Source of the DNA: Mesotaenium endlicherianum | Taxonomy: Eukaryota > Streptophyta > Zygnematophyceae > Zygnematales > Mesotaeniaceae | Direction of reading: 5' to 3' | Assembly: GCA_009602735.1 (NCBI GenBank) | Contig: WELA01008857.1 | Location: 209,746-238,600, forward strand | Length of the DNA: 28,855 nt | Shown here: piece by piece, positions 20,701 to 28,855 of the stretch | Position numbering within the stretch: position 1 is the first letter of the stretch | Layout of the letters: each line of letters opens with the position of its first letter | Position numbers and translations under genes: made by a program | Notes under the pieces: generated by a model | What the model saw: the letters and a program-made list of their open reading frames with translations, nothing else | Databases searched by the model: none | Told to the model about the DNA's origin: nothing

Positions 20701-22618
20701 TCCACCCCGGAGTCTTTGCCGCTGACAGGTGTCCGTCGGCCACTCACCACGTGAGGAGCTCCCTGAGCTGGCCCATGTAGTACTCGTTGTAGCGCAGGGT
20801 GTCGCCATATGTCGGCTCGTGCTGGTCCCAGGGCGACAGGTAGACGCCTAGGCGTAGGCCCGCCTTGCTGGCGGCGTCTGCCAGGTCGCCCACAACGTCG
20901 CCCTTGCCCCCCCTCCAGGGGCTTGATTTGACGGAGTGATTGGTGTACTGGGAGGGCCACAGGCAGAAGCCGTCGTGGTGCTTCGCCACCACAATGACCG
21001 TCTAGAAACAAGAAAAATAAAGCGTGAAAAGTAGAAATATTCAGAAAAAAAGTCAAAGGAATAGGGCGGCGATTGGAGCGAGAGAGAAAAAAAGGGAATA
21101 TCTCCGCCGATTTGGTCGTGGAGTCGGATGTTGGCAACATCAAGCGCAAGCTGACGATGAGACAGGCACCACATTTTTTTCCTCCCCCCCCNCGCACGCG
21201 GCAAGACCTTCCACGGTCTCAGAGCGTACATATACATACACTCAAGCCACCGCAGTAAACCCGAAACCCTCTGCACCCTGTGTCTAATGCATCCCGGTTG
21301 CTCTGCCTGCTTGCCTGAAACCCCACCCAGGCCCTTGCCAAAGCTTTTCCGCTGACTTGTCAAACTTGGCCCCAGCCTACGCTCTCACTGCCAAGCCTTA
21401 TAGCTAAAGCCCTGAACCCCTGCCAGGACTGAAGGGGAGCGTCCGTGGGGGCTGGCGCGAGCGGCCCCTCTATAGCAGCTCCTTTTGCCACACATGCTTA
21501 ATCCAAGAAGCACCCTGAGAAGGCCTTCCATACGGCGACAGCACATCCGCCCACAGCTTCTGCTGCTGCTGCTGCTGCTGCTGCTTCTGCTGCTGTTGGT
21601 CCTACTGCTGCTGCTGCAATGCACGGGCACAGGAGATGGGCCCGTCTTTGCCAAGGGTTAAACAATGCCACTCCGCCTACGCTTGCTGTCGGAAAGCAAA
21701 GCTCGGAGCCGCTGGTAGAAATGAAAAGGCAACAGCTCGGCCCCAGGCATATGTGGGGTGGGAATTTGAGGGGCCGGGGGGGGTAGGAGGAGGGGGGCTG
21801 GCAGCTGCAGCGTGGCTTTGTGACTCCAGCTCCATATTGGCAAGATGTATATATTATTATATGTGTGTACTAAATATGGTGTATTTTGAATTTTAGCATG
21901 GATGCACGCATAAACCTAGACATGTATATGTACACAGACAAACTTAATGTACCACGCTGTTGAATGCGAACGTTGAAAGTTACATGAAAAGAGGGAAAAG
22001 AAACCCCGAAAAGCACACAACACGCCACACCACATCACGAATACGAACATAGGCAAAAATATTGTATATATGACGACACGGATATTATTAATGTCCATCT
22101 TCATTAGCGCAAAGTCTTATGACCAGCACTTATGCCAAATTGGTACGCGGGGTAAATTGCCCGTGTCTATGGATCAGGTGCATTCGAAATGCCAAACAGG
22201 TACATACATGCATGCAGGTGCGCATAGGCAACGCATGCACATATAAGTGCACGAGCAGGGTAACGACTTTCTGCAGGAAAATGTAGAAAAATGAAGCAGC
22301 TAGGTTGAAGGCTGTGAAGGCTGATACCTTGAAGCCAGCTTCTTTTGCCACCTCCACCCACTGGCTGGCATTGAAGGCCGTCGGATTGAATATCCGAGGG
22401 TCCTCAGTGCCATCCCCCCACTCCACATCGGTATAAGTGTTCACACCAAAGTGGAAGAACATGGAGAGCTCCCTCTCCTGCCATGCCAGCTGGTGGGCTA
22501 AGGGGATGGGAAGAATTGGGTGAGGAGGCGTTGGAGGAAAGGACGTTATTGAAGCAGCCCTTGAGACTGAGAGTCTCAGGCCCAGACACAACAGCAAGCA
22601 TAGTATTTTCTGCGCCAT
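17782..22618 (-). CDS. Alpha-L-fucosidase, GH29, plant-type with C-terminal discoidin-like domain
   Basis: Hydrolyses terminal alpha-L-fucose from glycans (GH29, retaining). Minus-strand exons: 22618-22328, 21001-20748, 20161-19925, 19054-17782 (TGA). All introns are GT-AG and phases join, giving 2055 nt and 684 aa. Residues 1-20 look like a signal peptide, so it should enter the secretory pathway. GH29 motifs in order: FFHFGVNTYTDVEWG (54-68), AKHHDGFCLWPS (103-114), VYLSPWDQHEPTYGD, ETWFDGAK with the likely nucleophile Asp192, FSGDGPDVRWVGNE, and WVPPECDVS (Glu277, possible acid/base) leading to GWFWHPDEKP. LLLLNVPPNRLGLL closes the catalytic domain. Residues about 564-672 (from PSTPFSAGN to AFFGLY) resemble the F5/8 type C domain found at the end of plant GH29 enzymes. 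Between the two lies an insert of about 210 residues rich in Ser, Gly, Asn and Gln, making the protein clearly longer than the usual 500 or so. The open frame continues about 115 codons upstream of the chosen ATG (22618, GCC ATG G), but the signal peptide supports this start. Confidence 0.93.
20217..20375. repeat. Imperfect (CA)n array in fucosidase intron 2
   Basis: CACGCACACG-type tract (TG on the gene's sense strand), ending about 55 nt upstream of the exon 3 acceptor in gene sense. Confidence 0.9.
20660..20758 (-). repeat. Tandem duplication of the fucosidase exon 2 splice-donor region
   Basis: On the minus strand the donor GTGAGTGGC of exon 2, followed by GACACCTGTC, recurs 56 nt downstream as GTGAGTGGCTGA...GACACCTGTC. 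Two near-identical donors therefore lie in tandem, the first at 20747/20746 and the second at 20691/20690. Confidence 0.8.
21560..21616. repeat. (CTG)n in fucosidase intron 1
   Basis: Two CTG blocks separated by a TTGGTCCTA interruption; CAG on the gene's sense strand. Confidence 0.88.
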
Positions 22619-23919
22619 GGCTGTATGTGCTAGGTTGTGACTGTTCACCCTGAAAAATGTACTGCACCTTCCTTTCCGTAAAGTGTTTGCCAGTGTGGGA
22701 AGGAATGTAATACTGATGGTGTAGCAGCGTATGTTGCAATGTGCGAATTGAAATGAGGGAGGAAATCTGCCTGTTGCAGAATTTTCACTGCATTTTATAT
22801 GCCTCTGTCGTAAAGGCATCACGCGGCTGTAACGTTCTCCTTTAGCCCCCAGCTCATGTGGCGTCAGGAATGGCAATGTACTGACTAGACGTATGATCTC
22901 TACTCTTTGTTCGTTAGGACACCATGGTAACAAAGTTCTAGCCACATGAAACATTAACAGCAACTGAAAGGGTTCCTATAAATGCTACAAGATCGTACCT
23001 CGTATATACTTGTACCTCAACTTTTACCATGCACTTAAATTGGTGAAATGTGGGGGTGGCCGTGGCAGCCGTGGGCTCACTCGGGCTGGCCTTGGGATGC
23101 CTTCAGTTCACCTCGGTTGCCTTGGGTCAAACTGGCACAAAGACCACACAGACACTGACAAGTGTGACTGGGGCTCATATCGACATCATCGTTACTCCTG
23201 TCAACGCAGAAGTCAAATGGCCTGCTAACTGCTCACGATAGTCATCGATGGAAAAATAGACGGCCATATAGACGGCAGGAATGTGTAGTATCAATATCTT
23301 CAAAAGTGTCAAACAGCCGAAAAAGATAGATACGACAAAATTATAAGCAAAAATAAATCCCTGTCCACATATACACGTGTTACAGAAAAGCTCATGCCGA
23401 CAGTTACGAACAGGTTAAGAGCTCCGGAGCACTCCAGAGAGCAATGGAGAGTGCTGTTAAAAGAAGGCCCTCCAGGGCGGGATAACCATATGAAGTACGA
23501 ATCTCCAAGACAGTGACTAGTGAGAGTAGCAGAATAACTCAACCTCTCGTCCGTTCTAACGTGCCACAGATACCAGGCAATGCATGTAACCAAGATGATC
23601 AGTAGCCCCTCATTGTCAGCGATTAGGATGTTCCCGTTGCCCGACACATTCTAAAAGCAGCTGCCCATGTTGCGACCAGAGACGGATAGCTTTGTACATC
23701 GAAGACACGCCTCTCATCTCGGGGAAGAGCTTCAATATATTCAAAACGAGATAGGATCATTGTAAATAAAAATGATATTTCTGACGCTTACTTACAAGGT
23801 GGAACTTGATTGTTGGTCCTAGATCAGATTTGGCAAGTATCTGAAGACGGGATCCTGTGGGAAGAAAAGACATCATAGCAGGCATTAGAAAGGGGGAGGA
23901 AATACGAACAGCAGTCGCC
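22619..23919. promoter_or_regulatory. Divergent intergenic region between fucosidase and PGAP1
   Basis: A 1.3-kb stretch between the divergent start codons of the fucosidase (minus) and PGAP1 (plus), expected to carry both promoters. It is AT-richer than the genes. The only internal coding candidate is the weak minus-strand exon pair at 23309-23854. No named promoter element can be supported. Confidence 0.5.
23309..23854 (-). CDS. Candidate small gene or exon pair of unknown function, between fucosidase and PGAP1
   Basis: On the minus strand there is a well-formed exon at 23854-23796: a pyrimidine-rich acceptor ending in CCCACAG, a 59-nt exon open in only one frame (SRLQILAKSDLGPTIKFHL), and a near-consensus GTAAGT donor. 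The next acceptor (TTTTAG, exon from 23650) is in the matching phase and continues NVSGNGNILIADNEG, then LLIILVTCIAWYLW, with a TGA at 23309-23311. Any 5' part would have to overlap the start region of PGAP1 antisense. GNGNILIADNEG faintly recalls bulb-lectin repeats (GNLVLYD), but this is too weak to assign a function. The 3' splice structure is unresolved, and the long open tail may be partly intron. It could also be a chance pair of splice-like sites in a promoter region. Confidence 0.25.
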
Positions 23920-26900
23920 ATGGCATGCTTGTCATTTCTTCCTCTGGCCCTCATTGTCCTCTTGGCCTCAGCTGTGGCTTACTTAGGGGGGAAGGGAATA
24001 CTGGAGGAGAAGCCAAACAGATGCGTAATGACATACATGTACCCGAACTACGTCACTATTGGCATGAAGTCGCGGCCAGGTGTGAACGGGACGTACTCCT
24101 GGGTAAGTGTATTTGCGCTGATCACAAGATCCCAGAGGGAGCTGCCAATAGCATGTGCATGTGTGTTTTGTGAGCAGTGCAGCGAAGTTATCGCCATGTT
24201 TTAAGTTAAAGCTGGAGGAAAAGGGACCGAGAGGTTGTCATTTTGCCCTAGTCGGAAAGTCATGACCAGCAATACCAACGATCGTGATATTACTTTCACG
24301 CTTGATGGGCATTTGCTGGCCGTACGTGACTGTGTGCGGGAACTGATATTGGTCACTCATAGCTTGCGCTTGGTGGCCGTTTCCTCACATGGGCAATGCA
24401 AATTTGCATGGGAGGGCCCCAACCCGGAGCATGCGGGACCGCAAAAGGTCCCCTTGTTCAGTCTCGCCTTCGGCTGTTCTTTTCTCGAGATAGCACAGTA
24501 GGGAGGGGGGCTCTAGGTGCGCACTTCAGTTGCATCGGTTATAACGCCAGCAGTGCATGCATGCATGCATGTTTTCATCCTGTCAACGCGTGCATGCATG
24601 CGCACAGGCAGACACGTGCATGCGCGGCTCTTTGGCGACTGCAATCTGCTGGACAGGTCTCGTCACGTGTACGCACTTCTTTTAAATGTTTTTACTTTTC
24701 CTCGCTGGGACGGGGAGTTAGGGGTGGGGGTGGAGGGGGCCGGGAAGGGGGGGGGATGGGGGGGGAGGGGGGGACTGGTTGAGTTGTGTTGGTGAGGTAG
24801 GCTACCACCGCACGTATGTGTAAGTCTGAAAGCATCGACTGGTTGTACAGCAGGAAATGCAAGAGCGACCCCTTTGCGCTCACAGCCCCTAAGAAACGTC
24901 TGGCTCGGGCTGACGTCAGTCAGCCTGCGCCACTTGCCGAGGACAGCTGAGGGGTCAAAGGGGCCGGGGGCGGGGGCAGGGGTGGGAGGGGGGGGTCTCA
25001 GACCTCGGCAGGGGGGCGAGGTTTCAGGCCCTCAGCATGCCACTCCTTAGCCTGACAGGAGCGCTGGCTCGCGCGCAGGCTGCCACCTGTTTCATGTGTA
25101 TCTTGTGACGAATAGGAAGTAGCAACGGGAGTAGCCGAGGGGGACGGGGCTCGATTCAAAGAGAGGCAGACGGGAGTGGGTCCCGCCCTTTTCTTCTTCT
25201 GCTGTTTCTCTCTTAGCGTGAGGTCAGAGCCGCCGGCGAGCTCACTTACTCTCAGCAAGCACGGCTTGCAAGGGAACAAGCCCACGCCAGTCAGAAGAGC
25301 ATGCGGCCTGGCCCCTGCTAGGCCTCCGTTCACACGCACAGCCAAGGGGCAGCCGCGGTTGCAGGGGAGCCTGCAGCGGAGACGCTACTGCAGATGGGTG
25401 CTGCTGGCCCATCTGCTGCAGCTCCGGGTGCTACCTTCAGGGTCTGATGACTGCCTGAGGAGAGGGGCACACATTACCACGTGTCAGTCTCTCAGCTCTC
25501 AAAGCTGCCTGCCTGCGGGGAGCGAGCTGGCCAGGTCATTATCGAGGGTAGATCTAGGGTTGCACGAGAAACACTGCCTTAGAAAGAGAGTGAGTGCCCA
25601 GAAACTAGGCCGAGGTATCCTGATCTGGACACAATGGTCAGCCAGCCAGCCAGCACCTGCTGCCTAGGGGGGAGTCCGGCAGCCGCTCGCGCGCAAGTTC
25701 GCGGTCCGCGGCGCTGACGTGCCTGTGTCTGTCGCCTTCCCGTCGCCCTTCAGGCAGAGAGAAGCTTCTGAGTGCACACACGCGCACGCGTAAGCGCGGG
25801 CAGTGCGCGCGGGTGCGCCCCCCCGCGTGTCCCCCTCTGCAGAGGCTCGCGCACGCTCTCCCGCTCGCTGGCCACACATGCCAGCACGACGGAACGCCTG
25901 CCTGCAGCCCCGTCTGGTCACAGGGTAGTCCTTCTGCTCACACCAGCTTCGAGCGCTCGGTTGGCTCGGCAGTGGATGATTGCCCAGACCCTGACAACAA
26001 TGTCCACCTGAGCTTTTCCATGGACCCGTTAAACCCTGAACCTGCCCCCCTCCCCCCCACCCCGCCCGGGCTAAACCCGGGTGCTGTGGCTCGCTCTGCT
26101 GCAGGGGGATGGAGAGTACAAGCAAGTGGCGGAGCACGTCATGTCGCAGTCGCCCTTCCCTGGTGGGTCCGCTGGAGGCCTGAGACGTGCACCCCCCCCC
26201 CTGCTGAGATTCTAACCCTCTTCAACTTAATTGGTCACGCACACTTCGCCCCCAAAACCCTCCCCCCTTGACCCCTCTCGTCGATTATATTCTCTCCTCC
26301 TCTCTTTCCCTCATAGCAGCACCAGAGCTCGTAGCCACCGTGAAGTCCTGAAGACCGGCTAACACGGAAGCAAGGCAGTGTCTAACTTTCTGGACTTTAT
26401 AAAATCTCGGAGGGATGCGATGCCTCTTCCTTGCCCTGCAAGTTGGAGACGAGAGGAGAGGGGCAGAGAGGGGAAGAAGAGACTCTGTGGCGGTGCAGAC
26501 CCTTAGCGTTAGGAGGAGTGCGACGCAGCTGCCTCAAAAAAACCCGAACCCTGAACAGTACACCTACACCACCGATGGCCGCGCACGCATGCTCCGCTCT
26601 GCCTGGCACCGGGCAAGCGCAGGCCTCACCAGCATTGGCAATGCCTGCATGCTTAATGTGGAGGTTCGGGTTTAGGTTTGGATCAAATGCATCTGCTGAG
26701 GGAGCGGCCTGTGCTGGTTGAGAGAGCCAGCTGGTGGAAGCTGAGCCTCTCCCTCAGCACAGCCCTCGCCCTCAGGCTGTGCGTAAACCACAGCCAGACG
26801 ATGCACAGGTGTCATCGCCAGCAGCACGCGCCTCTGCACCACCAACCCTCCTTCCGTGCCTCTATATCTCTACGTGAGCTGGCGATCTGACCCTTGCGCT

Positions 26901-27083
26901 ACCCGTACTTTCAGGTACGGACAAGTACAGGCTGCTCCTGTACTTTGAGGGCTGGAACCAGCAGACCCCGGCTGACGTCATCGGGCGGCTGGAGGGCGTG
27001 CCTGTTCTCTTCATCCCGGGCAATGGTGGCTCGTACCGCCAGGTGTCGTCACCTTGAGGCCTCGTACCTTATCCTCTTCGTCG

Positions 27084-27122
<39 letters not shown>

Positions 27123-28797
27123 TGCTGCGCTGTTGCTCTTCCGAAGCACGCGAATTCAACTTTTGTTTTCAAGATCTGCAGGGGTGTGTTGGAAGTGGGT
27201 GGTAAGGATCGCCGCTGCTGCATATGAAAAGGGTCCTTGTTGATGCCTCTGCATGGGGGTGCCCTTGCAGGCAATAAGCCCCCCTCATTCCCCTCCCCCG
27301 CGCACCCACTCACTCACACCCACTCACTCACACACACGCACGTAGAGAGAGAGAGAGGGACACATGAACAGATGCGGGGTGAGGTCTCTTACTCGATAGG
27401 TGAAGAGCTTCTGGCAATGGGAGGCAGACTGGTCCACCTGGCCATGCAGCAAGAGCACGGCTGTCTGCCAGGAGGCCAGGCTGCGTCGCGTGCCCAGGCT
27501 CACTGTGCCGCGCCGCGTCTCCAGCCTCTGCCCTTGTGCTGGCTGACCGACAAGCTGGGCGGCCGGCCAGCAGCGCGCTTATCCGCGCTCGCCCCATCCG
27601 CGCCGGTGCAGTGCACCCTAAACCCGAAACCCTCAAACCTGTTCTTTAACTGTCGCCCAACCTTGGCAGGTGCGGTCCCTGGCCGCGGTGGCGGAGCGAG
27701 CGTTCCAAGAGGGCCCGCCGCCCGACTCGTACTACCTAGAGCCCTTCCTGACGCCCCTGGAGGCGGGCGGCGAGGGAGCGCTCGCAAACTCCTCCCGCTA
27801 CTATGCCTCCCAGGCCTCTATCTTCGGCTCCGCCGGCTCCGGCTCCGGCTCAAGCGCAGGCTCGGGAGAGGCCCGGGAGCTCCTGGGGCAGGCGTGGGGC
27901 AAGCGGCGCAAGTACCCCAACGAGCTCGACTGGTTCACCGTGGACACCGCGGGCGAGCTCTCGGCCATGGATGGCGGCATCGCCTGGGAGCAGTCGCGCT
28001 TCGTCGTTGACGCCATCCACCGCGTGAGGACTCCCTCTCCTCTCCTTCTCCGCCGCTCTACCGCTTGTCTGCTCGCGCGCTCGCACACCCTCGCGCCTGC
28101 AGGCTGCCGCTCGGCGCCGGCTGGTCGCGTGCGTCGGCTGGCGCACGTGAATGGGCCAGTGCGTGCGCCGCTGCGAGCATCAGTAAGAGGCCATGGCCTC
28201 TTGCCCTCCCGGCGTGCACTTCCTCTTATCTCCTTGCCCTGCCCTCGCCCCCCCGGCCCCCCGTTTCCTTCACCTGTTCCTCCTCTCCCCCTCCCTCCTC
28301 AGGCTCCTTTTTTTTGGGCAGGGCGGCGCAGCAGCCACAGCTCAAAAAACTCAGCAAGGGGGGAAGGATAACTCTGACACGGCACTCAAATTTGTGTTCT
28401 TGTTGCGATTGCCATTGCAACCACCGGCTGCAAAGGAGGAGCTGAGGAAGAAGAAGGGAAACGGGGTCAAATAGTAAGTGCCTCTGTGCAGAGATGACGA
28501 GCTGCTCGAGCAGGCGATCCTGACACCTGTTGCCACAACGACGTGCCGTGCCGCCGTTGCCCTCGCGCCGCGCGCGGGCTGTGCGCAGATCCTGGACCTC
28601 TACAAGGAAGCTCTGGATGTACGCACGGACGGGAAGAACAGGGCGCGCGCCGTCCGGGGGGGCGGCCCCGCGCTGCCAACTGGCGTCATCCTCGTGGGCC
28701 ACTCCATGGGGGGGCTCATCGCCCGGGCGGCAGCCGTTGACAGCCGCATCACCAGGGGGATGGTGGAAACCATCATCACTCTCTCCAGCCCCCACGT
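23920..28797 (+). CDS. PGAP1: PGAP1/Bst1-like GPI inositol-deacylase, N-terminal part, runs off window
   Basis: PGAP1 removes the acyl chain from the inositol of GPI anchors in the ER, which is needed for efficient export of GPI proteins. Exons: 23920-24102, 26105-26162, 26915-27042, 27670-28023, 28589-28797 (phase 2, continuing right). Introns are GT-AG and phases join. The 58-nt exon 2 is supported because it starts in phase 0 and ends in phase 1, exactly as its neighbours need. Residues 5-22 form an N-terminal membrane segment, followed by RCVMTYMYPNY (the conserved Cys-Met-Tyr-Met region of PGAP1), DKYRLLLYFEG, GVPVLFIPGNGGSYRQ, VRSLAAVAERAF, LDWFTVDTAGELSAMDG, FVVDAIHRILDLYKEA, and VILVGHSMGGLIARA with the lipase nucleophile Ser280, then LSSPHV. 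A Gly/Ser-rich stretch coded around 27825-27870 is an insert relative to the animal and yeast proteins I recall. The start ATG has a strong GCCATGG context. The C-terminal multi-span membrane part is outside the window. Confidence 0.92.
27086..27128. repeat. (CTG)n in PGAP1 intron 3
   Basis: About a dozen CTG units shortly after the exon 3 donor, sense strand. Confidence 0.9.
27612..27636. repeat. Degenerate plant-type telomere-like block in PGAP1 intron 3
   Basis: CCTAAACCCGAAACCCT resembles degenerate CCCTAAA units. Similar short blocks are at about 5485-5512, 21256-21275, 26028-26042 and 26538-26556, and in the opposite orientation at 26663-26677. Confidence 0.5.
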
Positions 28798-28855
28798 GTA
28801 AGCACCCTGAGCCTGGAGCTGCTCGTTGGATTTCCCCCACCCAAACCCCCCCCCC

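Noticed and set aside
23050-23241. Short plus-strand frame with a hydrophobic start and TGAHIDIIVTPVNAEVKWP
   Set aside because: No ATG in frame, a stop just upstream and no convincing acceptor; not supported as an exon, though it reads unusually protein-like.
24103-26104. Several 60-160-codon frames in the 2-kb first intron of PGAP1, including minus 24998-25345
   Set aside because: No recognisable domains, G-run and repeat-driven composition, and flanking exons join in phase without them.
28226-28840. 204-codon minus-strand frame at the right edge
   Set aside because: Antisense shadow of PGAP1 exon 5 and a C-rich intron.

Overview
The window is nuclear DNA of an intron-rich, fairly GC-rich eukaryote. 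No prokaryotic operon, ribosome-binding site or phage feature is visible. The coding exons are short and are bounded throughout by canonical GT...AG introns of about 270 to 2000 nt, which are full of (CA/TG)n, (CTG)n and other simple repeats. The proteins are plant/alga-like: pectin acetylesterases, a plant-type GH29 alpha-L-fucosidase with a C-terminal discoidin-like domain, and a PGAP1-type GPI inositol-deacylase. A walled or glycan-coated alga or related protist is the best guess. All-GT donors argue against a typical dinoflagellate. The lineage cannot be fixed from the sequence alone.

Layout, on strictly alternating strands: (1) 203-6472, minus: pectin acetylesterase copy A, ten exons, with the 3' end beyond the left edge. 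(2) 6473-8014: divergent intergenic region. (3) 8015-17024, plus: pectin acetylesterase copy B, twelve exons, 422 aa, complete, with a 777-base run of N inside intron 10. (4) 17025-17781: convergent intergenic region. (5) 17782-22618, minus: GH29 fucosidase, four exons, 684 aa, complete. (6) 22619-23919: divergent intergenic region that may hold a small unidentified gene on the minus strand. (7) 23920-28797, plus: the first five exons of a PGAP1-like gene that runs off the right edge. These gene models were built by hand by joining exons in phase. All four starts have a purine at -3 and G at +4.

Copies A and B are a head-to-head inverted duplication. Exons 2 to 10 have identical lengths and intron phases, but the introns have diverged completely in length. 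Their N-termini differ: B has a cleavable-looking signal peptide, whereas A has a cytosolic tail and a membrane anchor. The two paralogues therefore probably act in different places, one secreted and one tethered in the endomembrane system or plasma membrane. Similarity between them is patchy: some exons are nearly identical even at silent sites, and in one place this extends into an intron. That suggests gene conversion.

The esterases and the fucosidase probably act on extracellular or Golgi glycans, removing acetyl esters and alpha-L-fucose respectively. PGAP1 acts in the ER on GPI anchors, so any functional link is limited to the secretory pathway and cell surface. I found no clearly new multi-gene system. 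The most interesting points are the mirrored esterase pair with exchanged targeting sequences, the conserved leucine-rich reading frame inside intron 3, the long low-complexity insert in the fucosidase and its duplicated splice donor.
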